NCBI GenBank assembly: GCA_964628905.1
Contig: CAZVNS010000052.1
Span: forward strand, 1 to 9,431
Direction: 5' to 3'
DNA: 9,431 bases
Source of the DNA: JAJPXC01 sp964628905
Lineage (GTDB): Bacteria; Bacteroidota; Bacteroidia; Bacteroidales; Muribaculaceae
In this document: piece by piece, positions 1-6,516 of the stretch
How the letters are laid out: every line of letters starts with the position of its first letter
Numbering within the stretch: position 1 is the stretch's first letter
The notes under the pieces: generated by a model
Told to the model about the DNA's origin: nothing
The model's database searches: none
Seen by the model: only the letters and a program-made list of their open reading frames with translations
Program-made: the position numbers and the translations under genes

Positions 1-20
1 TGTGCAAGCCGCCGGCTTTG

Positions 21-56
21 ATATTACGTCTAACGGTGGGGTTTTATAGTTTAAAT
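21..56 (+). repeat. Left copy of a 36-bp inverted repeat shared by both window edges
   Basis: This copy reads ATATTACG, a 5-nt variable spacer, CGGTGGGGTTTTATAG, then TTTAAAT. The reverse complement of 9376-9411 has the same layout, with 31 of 36 positions identical. Four of the five differences are in the spacer. The match includes a perfect 16-mer and a perfect 8-mer at the same spacing, which is very unlikely by chance in 9.4 kb. It lies 64 nt upstream of the purL start. A frame open from the window edge (2-49) ends on the TAG inside the repeat, so it may sit at the 3' end of an upstream gene. Its function is unknown. Confidence 0.8.
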
Positions 57-120
57 AATGGTGGAGGTACGGATTTTTTGAGTAAATTCGCGGTGTCTAA
101 CAACGACGCCCCTGAAAAGT

Positions 121-3100
121 ATGATACATTTTTTCAAAAAAGGAGCTGACTTAGTGACTGCCGTCGAGGTGGATCATCAGCTCTCCGACCGCGAGATTGA
201 GCGATTAGGATGGCTTTTTGACGGAGCCAAACCACTGAAAAGCCGCTCGGTCAGCGGTCACTTCGTTGGCCCCCGCCGCGAAATGATCACCCCCTGGAGC
301 ACAAATGCCGTTGAAATCACCCAAAACATGGGTCTGGCCGGCATCACTCGCATTGAGCAATTTGTCAAGGCTGACGCCGAAGCCACTCACGACCGCATGC
401 TCCAGCGCATTTACGACGGACTCGGACAACGCATATTCACAGTCGACATCACCCCTCAACCAATAGTATATATCGACGACATCTCCGAGTACAATCGCAC
501 CGAAGGCCTCGCCCTCAGCCCCGACGAAGAGGAGTATCTGCGCCAACTTAGCGCCAAAATCGGCCGGCCGCTGACCGACAGCGAGGTGTTCGGCTTCTCC
601 CAAGTAAACTCCGAGCACTGCCGCCACAAGATATTCAACGGCACATTCGTAATCGACGGCGAAGAGATGCCCTCGTCACTTTTCAAGCTCATCAAGCGCA
701 CGTCACAGGTAAACCCCAACTCCTTGGTGTCGGCATATAAAGATAATGTGGCGTTTGTCAAGGGCCCGAAGGTCGACCAGTTCTACCCCGAGCACCCCGA
801 GCGCCCCGACTACTTCACCATAAAACCCATCGACACCGTAATCTCACTCAAAGCTGAGACCCATAACTTCCCCACCACCGTCGAACCCTTCAATGGAGCC
901 GCCACAGGCACCGGAGGTGAAATTCGCGACCGCCTTGGGGGCGGCAAAGCCTCGCTCCCCATCGCCGGAACAGCCGTCTACATGACCTCATACCCCCGCC
1001 TTAGCCCCGAACACCGTTGGGAGCGCATGATGGACCCGCGAGCATGGCTCTACCAAACTCCGTCAGACATCTTGATCAAAGCATCAAACGGCGCTTCAGA
1101 CTTCGGCAACAAGTTCGGCCAACCGCTCATCTGCGGTTCGCTCCTGACATTCGAGCACGCTGAGGATGAGCGCCGTTACGCCTATGACAAGGTGATCATG
1201 CTCGCCGGAGGCGTGGGCTTCGCAGCTCGCAAGGACGCCATCAAGGGTGAGCCTGAGCCTGGCGAAAAGGTTGTAGTGATGGGTGGCGACAACTACCGCA
1301 TCGGCATGGGTGGTGGCGCCGTATCGTCGGTCGAAACCGGACGCTACGACAACTCAATCGAGCTTAACGCCGTGCAGCGCGCCAACCCCGAGATGCAAAA
1401 ACGCGTGTCGAACGTGATCCGCGCACTCGCCGAAAGCGACAGCAACCCCATAGTGTCGATCCACGACCACGGAGCCGGCGGACACCTCAACGCCCTGAGC
1501 GAACTCGTCGAAGCTACCGGCGGACACATCGACATCGACTCCCTCCCCGTAGGCGACCATACCCTGTCAGACAAAGAAATCGCCGGCAACGAAAGCCAGG
1601 AACGAATGGGGATGGTGGTGAAGCCCGAGGATATACCCCTTATCGAACAGATAGCACAACGTGAGCGCGCACCGATGTATGTGGTGGGCGAAACCACGGG
1701 CGACCATCGCTTCACATTCAGCCGTCACAACGGCGTGAAGCCCATCGATCTGGAGATGGCCGATATGTTTGGCAACTCCCCCAAGACTGTAATGACTGAC
1801 CATACCGTCAGCCGTACATATTCCGACCCCGAAGTCGACCCTGCAAAACCCCTCGACTACCTCACCGCTGTGCTCCAGCTCGAAGCCGTGGCCTGCAAAG
1901 ATTGGCTCACCAACAAGGTGGACCGCTCAGTGACAGGACGCATCGCCCGGCAGCAGTGCCAAGGAGAGATACAGCTGCCGTTGAGCGACTGTGGAGTTGT
2001 AGCCCTCGACTACACCGGCACCAAAGGTATAGCCACCTCAATCGGCCACGCACCTCAGGCTGCCTTGGCTGACTCAGCAGCAGGATCAGTGCTTGCTGTG
2101 GCCGAAGCCCTTACAAATATCGTAGGCGCCGACCTCGCCAAGGGGCTCAAGAGCGTGTCGCTCAGTGCCAACTGGATGTGGCCCTGCCGCAACGAGGGGG
2201 AGGACGCCGCGCTCTACCGAGCTGTCAAAGCCTGCTCCGACTTCGCCGTAGCCCTCGGCATCAACATCCCCACTGGTAAGGATTCCCTGTCGATGACCCA
2301 AAAGTATGGAGCAGAAAAGGTGCTTGCCCCCGGCACTGTGATCATCTCGGCAGCCGGCGAGGTCAACAACGTGCGTCGCACAGTTAGCCCAGTAGTGCGC
2401 AACAAACCCTCCACACTATATTATATCGATCTCTCATCCGACAACCTCAAGCTTGGAGGCTCTGCCTTGTGGCAGACCCTCAACTCGGTAGGGTCAGAAG
2501 TGCCCACAGTCAAGGATGCCGACAAATTTGTCAACGCATTCAACACACTCCAGCGCCTGGTGCGCAACCGCAAGCTATTGGCTATGCACGACGTTTCGGC
2601 CGGCGGACTGATCACCACCCTGCTCGAGATGTGCTTCGCCAACACCAAAGGTGGACTCAACGTCTACACCGACGGCTTCCGCATGTATGGCGAAACCGAC
2701 CTCGTGAAGATGCTCTACGCCGAAAACCCCGCCGTAGTCATCCAAGTCGAGGACTCAAAGAAGGAATCCACCGAAAAGATACTCGATGAGTCAGGTGTCA
2801 AATACTTCCCCATCGCCTCGCCAAGCGACGAGCGCCTTGTGATGATCAGCGACAACGACGATGTCTATCTAATCGACATCGACACGATGCGCGATGTATG
2901 GTTTAACTCATCATACCTGCTCGACACCCTACAGAGCGGCAAGGAGTGCGCGACACAGCGATTTGAAAACTACAAGACGCAGCCAATCCGCTATAGCATC
3001 CCCTCAGCCTTCGATGGCCACCTTGCCTCGCGAGGACTTGCCCACAGCCGAAGTGAGCGCACCGGAGTGCGCGCCGCCATCATCCGTGAGAAGGGCGTCA

Positions 3101-3822
3101 ACGGCGACCGCGAGATGGCCTACTCGCTTCACCTCGCCGGCTTCGATGTCAAGGACGTGCATATGACCGACCTGATGAGCGGACGGGAGAACCTCGACGA
3201 CATCAACATGATAGTGTTCTGCGGCGGTTTCTCCAACTCTGATGTGCTTGGCTCGGCAAAAGGATGGGCCGGAGGCTTCAAGTGGAACGACACCGCCCGC
3301 GAAACCCTCCGACGCTATTTCGCCCGCCCCGACACTCTCAGCCTCGGCATCTGCAACGGTTGCCAGCTGATGATTGAGCTTGGGCTTATCAACCCTGAGC
3401 ACAAACGCCCGGCCAAGATGCTCCACAACGTGTCGCACAAGTTCGAATCGCAGTTCCTCGGACTCACCATACCGCCAAACGACAGCGTAATGCTTGGTTC
3501 GCTCGCCGGATACAAGTTAGGCATCTGGGTGGCTCATGGCGAGGGACGCTTCCAGCTACCCGAACCGTTGTCGATCTACAACATCGTGGCCAAATACAGC
3601 TACGCACAATACCCCGGCAACCCCAACGGCTCGCGCGCATCAGTAGCCGGCATCTGTTCGGCCGACGGACGACACCTGGCGATGATGCCACACCTGGAGC
3701 GCGCCATATTCCCCTGGCAATGCGCCTACTACCCCTACTCGCGTCGCAACGAAGATGTCACGCCCTGGCTTGATGCCTTCGTCAACGCACGCAAGTGGGT
3801 TGAACAGCATGCGAAAAAATAA
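121..3822 (+). CDS. purL: Phosphoribosylformylglycinamidine (FGAM) synthase, fused PurL type
   Basis: The product converts FGAR, glutamine and ATP to FGAM in de novo purine synthesis, in the cytoplasm. At 1233 residues it is the large single-chain form (E. coli PurL is about 1295), with synthetase and glutaminase on one chain. Visible landmarks, in order: NSEHCRHK at 163-170, which holds the catalytic His region; ETHNFP at 246-251 and GAATGTGGEIRD near 259-270, of the first ATP-binding half; DRSVTG at 601-606, SANWM at 682-686, GKDSLSM at 719-725 and HDVSAGG at 823-829, of the second half; and a class I glutaminase from about 983. The glutaminase triad is present: Cys1078 in GICNGC, and His1191 and Glu1193 in PHLER. 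The ATG at 121 is chosen because MIHFF resembles the start of Bacteroides PurL as I remember it. There is no Shine-Dalgarno sequence. The gene is intact, and a PurF-family gene follows. Confidence 0.97.
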   Translation: MIHFFKKGADLVTAVEVDHQLSDREIERLGWLFDGAKPLKSRSVSGHFVGPRREMITPWSTNAVEITQNMGLAGITRIEQFVKADAEATHDRMLQRIYDGLGQRIFTVDITPQPIVYIDDISEYNRTEGLALSPDEEEYLRQLSAKIGRPLTDSEVFGFSQVNSEHCRHKIFNGTFVIDGEEMPSSLFKLIKRTSQVNPNSLVSAYKDNVAFVKGPKVDQFYPEHPERPDYFTIKPIDTVISLKAETHNFPTTVEPFNGAATGTGGEIRDRLGGGKASLPIAGTAVYMTSYPRLSPEHRWERMMDPRAWLYQTPSDILIKASNGASDFGNKFGQPLICGSLLTFEHAEDERRYAYDKVIMLAGGVGFAARKDAIKGEPEPGEKVVVMGGDNYRIGMGGGAVSSVETGRYDNSIELNAVQRANPEMQKRVSNVIRALAESDSNPIVSIHDHGAGGHLNALSELVEATGGHIDIDSLPVGDHTLSDKEIAGNESQERMGMVVKPEDIPLIEQIAQRERAPMYVVGETTGDHRFTFSRHNGVKPIDLEMADMFGNSPKTVMTDHTVSRTYSDPEVDPAKPLDYLTAVLQLEAVACKDWLTNKVDRSVTGRIARQQCQGEIQLPLSDCGVVALDYTGTKGIATSIGHAPQAALADSAAGSVLAVAEALTNIVGADLAKGLKSVSLSANWMWPCRNEGEDAALYRAVKACSDFAVALGINIPTGKDSLSMTQKYGAEKVLAPGTVIISAAGEVNNVRRTVSPVVRNKPSTLYYIDLSSDNLKLGGSALWQTLNSVGSEVPTVKDADKFVNAFNTLQRLVRNRKLLAMHDVSAGGLITTLLEMCFANTKGGLNVYTDGFRMYGETDLVKMLYAENPAVVIQVEDSKKESTEKILDESGVKYFPIASPSDERLVMISDNDDVYLIDIDTMRDVWFNSSYLLDTLQSGKECATQRFENYKTQPIRYSIPSAFDGHLASRGLAHSRSERTGVRAAIIREKGVNGDREMAYSLHLAGFDVKDVHMTDLMSGRENLDDINMIVFCGGFSNSDVLGSAKGWAGGFKWNDTARETLRRYFARPDTLSLGICNGCQLMIELGLINPEHKRPAKMLHNVSHKFESQFLGLTIPPNDSVMLGSLAGYKLGIWVAHGEGRFQLPEPLSIYNIVAKYSYAQYPGNPNGSRASVAGICSADGRHLAMMPHLERAIFPWQCAYYPYSRRNEDVTPWLDAFVNARKWVEQHAKK

Positions 3823-3827
3823 TCACA

Positions 3828-3864
3828 GTCGAGCATACAGCGCCCCCGGGCATGCATGCTCGAC
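3828..3864 (+). terminator. Stem-loop just after purL, possible terminator
   Basis: GTCGAGCAT at 3828-3836 pairs perfectly with ATGCTCGAC at 3856-3864, a 9-bp stem with a 19-nt C/G-rich loop. It starts 5 nt after the purL stop codon. No U-tract follows, so it is not a textbook intrinsic terminator. It could stop transcription weakly, or protect the purL mRNA 3' end while transcription continues into the next gene. The pairing is visible in the sequence; the role is inferred. Confidence 0.5.
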
Positions 3865-3926
3865 CTGCTTAATAATCAAAATTATAAAAGTTGCGAAAGT
3901 GCCTAAGAGCGCGTAGCTGTCCCGTT

Positions 3927-3943
3927 CAAGCGCATCGCGCTTG
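3927..3943 (+). other. Second short hairpin in the purL to purF-like gap
   Basis: CAAGCGC (3927-3933) and GCGCTTG (3937-3943) form a perfect 7-bp stem around the 3-nt loop ATC. It lies 59 nt upstream of the purF-like start, in a GC-rich island between two A/T-rich stretches. It does not match any riboswitch I know. It may be an RNA structure in the 5' leader, or a remnant of a small palindromic repeat. Confidence 0.45.
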
Positions 3944-3960
3944 TGGTCATCCCAAGCGAC

Positions 3961-3995
3961 ACTCAACTCTCAAAACTCAAAAACTCTTAAAACTA
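3961..3995 (+). repeat. Degenerate ~9-nt units in the purF-like gene leader
   Basis: Four consecutive 8-9 nt units can be read here, three ending in CTC and the last in CTA; examples are ACTCAACTC, TCAAAACTC and TTAAAACTA. The array ends 7 nt before the start codon, where other bacteria would have a Shine-Dalgarno sequence. It resembles the clearer array upstream of the acyl-CoA dehydrogenase gene, but the units are diverged, and part of the impression may come from low-complexity A/C-rich sequence. Confidence 0.35.
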
Positions 3996-4002
3996 TATTC
4001 CT

Positions 4003-5412
4003 ATGGGAGGTTTCTTTGGTACAACAAAGCGTCAATCATGCGTCACCGAACTATTCTATGGCGTAGACTACAACTCACATCTTGGCACACGCCGCGCCGG
4101 CATGGCCACAGTAAGCACCGATGGCATCTTCGCCCGCTCAATCCACAACATCGAGAACTCTTACTTCCGCACAAAGTTTGAGCCCGACTTGCACGAATTC
4201 TCAGGCAACGCAGGCATCGGCGTGATCAGCGACACCGATGCCCAGCCAATCATCCTCAACTGCCACCTCGGCAAATTCGCCATCGTGACAGTGGGCCGTA
4301 TCAACAACATCAACGAACTCGAGGAAGAACTCCTCGCCAAGGGTCACCACTTCTGCGAGCACAGCTACGACATCATCAACCCCACAGAGATGGTGGCCTC
4401 CCTAATCAAAGATGGCAAAGACTTCATATCCGGAATACGCAACGCCCAGAACCGCATCAAGGGCTCATGCTCAATGCTGCTGCTCACCGACGACGGCAAC
4501 ATCATCGCCGCCCGCGACCGCCTTGGCCGCACGCCTATAATCATCGGCCGCAAGGATGGAGCCATGGCCGCCACCAGCGAGACTTGCGCCTTCCCCAACC
4601 TCGGTTACGACATCGCCTACGACATCGCCCCGGGCGAAATAGTGCGACTCACCCCCGACGGCTACGAGCAGCTCGCACCAGGCTACAAGTGCAACCAGAT
4701 ATGCTCCTTCCTCTGGATCTACTACGGCTATCCACCCTGCGAATATGAGGGTCGCAACGTCGATGAGATGCGCTACGCCGATGGTGAGGCAATGGGCCGT
4801 GAGGACGACACCGAGGTAGACTTCGTAAGCCCAATCCCCGACTCCGGCACAGGCATGGCCTTAGGTTACGCCGCCGGCATGGGCGTGCCCTACAAGCGAG
4901 GCATCGCCAAGTACACCCCCACATGGCCCCGCTCTTTCACACCCTCTACACAGGACCGCCGCGAGCTTGTGGCCAAGATGAAACTCATCCCCAACAAGGA
5001 CCTGCTCAACGGCAAGCGCGTGATATTCTGCGACGACTCCATAGTGCGCGGCACCCAGCTCCGCGACAACGTCAAGGATATCTTCGACGCCGGCGCAAAG
5101 GAAGTGCACGTGCGCATCTCGTGCCCCCCGCTGCTCTACGGCTGCCCCTTCCTTAACTTCACCTCGTCGAAGAGCGACATGGAGCTTATAACCCGCCGCA
5201 TCATCAAGGACTTCGAAGGCTCGATGGACCGCAACGTGCCCCTCTACTCCGTGACCGGCAGCAAAGAGTACAATCACCTCGTCGAGGAGATACGCAAGCG
5301 TCTAGGAGTCACCTCATTGCGCTTCTCCACCCTCGACAACGTAGTCGAAGCCATCGGCCTACCCAAGGAAAGCATCTGTACCCATTGCTTCGACGGATCA
5401 AGCCACGATTGA
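4003..5412 (+). CDS. purF: PurF-family amidophosphoribosyltransferase with a degenerate glutaminase site
   Basis: Canonical PurF makes phosphoribosylamine from PRPP using ammonia released from glutamine. The C-terminal phosphoribosyltransferase half looks functional: the PRPP loop CDDSIVRGT lies at 343-351, with Asp344 and Asp345. Four cysteines sit where I would place the [4Fe-4S] ligands of the Bacillus-type enzyme: Cys234, Cys381, and Cys459 with Cys462 in a C-terminal CTHC. The N-terminal half keeps the class II glutaminase fold, but the protein begins MGGFFG, so Gly replaces the nucleophilic Cys after Met1. By my alignment to E. coli PurF, the Arg73, Asn101 and Asp127 positions are also lost (a GVISDT stretch, Val97 and Pro127). 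Length is 469 residues, normal for PurF. It may use free ammonia, or have another role with a separate canonical PurF elsewhere. I recall Bacteroidetes proteins starting MGGFFG annotated as PurF. The gene symbol is by family only. Confidence 0.85.
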   Translation: MGGFFGTTKRQSCVTELFYGVDYNSHLGTRRAGMATVSTDGIFARSIHNIENSYFRTKFEPDLHEFSGNAGIGVISDTDAQPIILNCHLGKFAIVTVGRINNINELEEELLAKGHHFCEHSYDIINPTEMVASLIKDGKDFISGIRNAQNRIKGSCSMLLLTDDGNIIAARDRLGRTPIIIGRKDGAMAATSETCAFPNLGYDIAYDIAPGEIVRLTPDGYEQLAPGYKCNQICSFLWIYYGYPPCEYEGRNVDEMRYADGEAMGREDDTEVDFVSPIPDSGTGMALGYAAGMGVPYKRGIAKYTPTWPRSFTPSTQDRRELVAKMKLIPNKDLLNGKRVIFCDDSIVRGTQLRDNVKDIFDAGAKEVHVRISCPPLLYGCPFLNFTSSKSDMELITRRIIKDFEGSMDRNVPLYSVTGSKEYNHLVEEIRKRLGVTSLRFSTLDNVVEAIGLPKESICTHCFDGSSHD

Positions 5413-5485
5413 CCTCCGTCGACCGCCCTTTAGGACACTTTTTCGGTGAAATTTGCGCATTGTTATGAATATTTAAGAGCATTTT

Positions 5486-5517
5486 TTTGCGTTTTATAAC
5501 ATATATAAGTAATTTTG
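5486..5517 (+). promoter_or_regulatory. Bacteroidetes-type promoter upstream of etfB
   Basis: TTTG at 5486-5489 and TAATTTTG at 5510-5517 are separated by 20 nt. This matches the known Bacteroides housekeeping promoter, TTTG near -33 and TAnnTTTG near -7. Transcription would start a few nucleotides after 5517, leaving a leader of roughly 40 nt before the etfB ATG at 5564. The surrounding DNA (5450-5560) is much more A/T-rich than the genes, as expected for a promoter region. It suggests the etfB-etfA-dehydrogenase genes are transcribed separately from the purine genes. TTTGCAAA, an 8-bp palindrome at 5514-5521, overlaps the -7 element and could be an operator, though this is weak. Confidence 0.7.
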
Positions 5518-5563
5518 CAAATTTGAAAAGTGCAATATAGTAACATTTAACACCATTATTAAC

Positions 5564-6436
5564 ATGAGCTTAAACATCATAGTGCTCGCCAAGCAGGTGC
5601 CCGACACCCGCAATGTGGGCAAAGACGCTATGAAAGAGGACGGCACAATCAACCGCGCCGCCCTCCCTGCCATCTTCAACCCCGAGGACTTGAACGCCCT
5701 TGAGCAGGCCCTGCGCATCAAGGACGCCAACCCAGGGTCGAAAGTAACACTCCTCACCATGGGTCTCCCCCGCGCTGCTGAGATCATCCGTGAAGCAATC
5801 TTCCGCGGTGCCGACACCGGCATCGTACTCACCGACCGCGCACTCGGTGGCGCTGATACCCTTGCTACCTCCTACTCACTGGCCCAGGCCGTGAAGAAGT
5901 TTGGCAACTACGACATCATCCTCGGTGGCCGCCAGGCTATCGATGGCGACACTGCCCAGGTGGGACCTCAGATCGCTGAGAAGTTAGGCATCCCCCAAGT
6001 AACCTACGCTGAGGAGATTATCGACCTCAAGGACGGTTACGTCACAGTTAAGCGCCGCCTTGAGAATGGGGTCGAGACAGTCAAGGCTCCTCTCCCCTGC
6101 GTGGTCACCGTCAACGGTTCGGCCGCCGAGTGCCGCCCCCGCAACGCCAAGCGCGTGATGAAGTACAAGTTTGCCGTATCACCCAGCGAAAAGGCCAAGC
6201 TCGCTCCCGAAGTGCTCGCCATCGTGGAGCGCCGCGACGACCTCAACCTGCAGGAGTGGGGCGCAGCCTACGTCGACGCCGATCCCACTCAGATTGGTCT
6301 CGCCGGCTCACCCACAAAGGTGAAGGCAATTGAGAATGTGGTGTTCACCGCCAAGGAGAGCCGCCGCCTCGATGGCTCATACGAGCAGCTTGAGGATCTG
6401 ATCAAAGAACTCATCCACAACCACACAATCGGCTAA
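5564..6436 (+). CDS. etfB: Electron transfer flavoprotein beta subunit
   Basis: This is the small subunit of the cytoplasmic EtfAB heterodimer, which passes electrons between acyl-CoA dehydrogenases and other carriers. The 290-residue protein starts MSLNIIVLAKQVPDT, the usual ETF-beta N-terminus. It has the TMGLPRA segment near 66-72 and the signature PLPCVVTVNGSA at 176-187. The nucleotide-binding loop reads GRQAIDGDTAQVGP at 122-135. I associate this form with electron-bifurcating ETFs that bind a second FAD in the beta subunit; AMP-binding ETFs have a different loop. It is the first gene after the promoter at 5486-5517, and etfA follows after 80 nt. The start is fixed by the conserved N-terminus; its A/T-rich leader has no Shine-Dalgarno. 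The ETF-beta call is sure; the bifurcating class is inferred. Confidence 0.95.
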   Translation: MSLNIIVLAKQVPDTRNVGKDAMKEDGTINRAALPAIFNPEDLNALEQALRIKDANPGSKVTLLTMGLPRAAEIIREAIFRGADTGIVLTDRALGGADTLATSYSLAQAVKKFGNYDIILGGRQAIDGDTAQVGPQIAEKLGIPQVTYAEEIIDLKDGYVTVKRRLENGVETVKAPLPCVVTVNGSAAECRPRNAKRVMKYKFAVSPSEKAKLAPEVLAIVERRDDLNLQEWGAAYVDADPTQIGLAGSPTKVKAIENVVFTAKESRRLDGSYEQLEDLIKELIHNHTIG

Positions 6437-6461
6437 TCCCGGAGTCAAAGCACATGATCCT

Positions 6462-6497
6462 TTAACAACATTAAAGACCTTTTGCCCCTAATTCATC
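6462..6497 (+). repeat. Four ~9-nt units in the etfB-etfA gap
   Basis: Reading from 6462, the spacer divides into four consecutive 9-nt units, including TTAACAACA (6462-6470) and TTAAAGACC (6471-6479). The next two are more diverged. The T-rich start and C-rich end of each unit match the array at 7558-7644. An A-rich stretch then runs up to the etfA ATG. Only two units resemble the consensus closely, so this is a tentative smaller member of the same repeat type. Confidence 0.4.
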
Positions 6498-6516
6498 AAA
6501 ACAAAAACACAAAATA

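Noticed and set aside
58..81. Seven-codon mini-ORF (MVEVRIF) in the purL leader, near a GGAGG-like stretch
   Set aside because: It is too short to judge, its GGTGGAGG lies inside the mini-ORF and not before it, and Bacteroidales rarely use Shine-Dalgarno sequences. A chance frame is the simplest reading.
83..90. TAAATTCG as a -7 promoter box for purL
   Set aside because: It has one mismatch to TAnnTTTG, and no TTTG lies 19-21 nt upstream, so the promoter cannot be supported.
3..149. Open frame from the left edge overlapping the purL start
   Set aside because: Its translation has no protein-like pattern, and it would overlap purL by 29 nt. The 2-49 frame ending in the repeat is the better candidate for an upstream gene end.
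3838..3855. GCGCCCCCGGGCA resembling the 3' part of a ZTP (pfl) riboswitch next to purine genes
   Set aside because: The required 5' half with its conserved core is absent, because the preceding sequence is purL coding DNA and a simple hairpin. The likeness is only a C/G-rich run.
5439..5454. CTTTTTCGGTGAAATTT as a third, degenerate copy of the edge repeat after the purF-like gene
   Set aside because: Only TTTTCGGTG plus a loose T-run matches the right copy. The 16-mer core is broken and the ATATTACG block is missing, so chance is sufficient.
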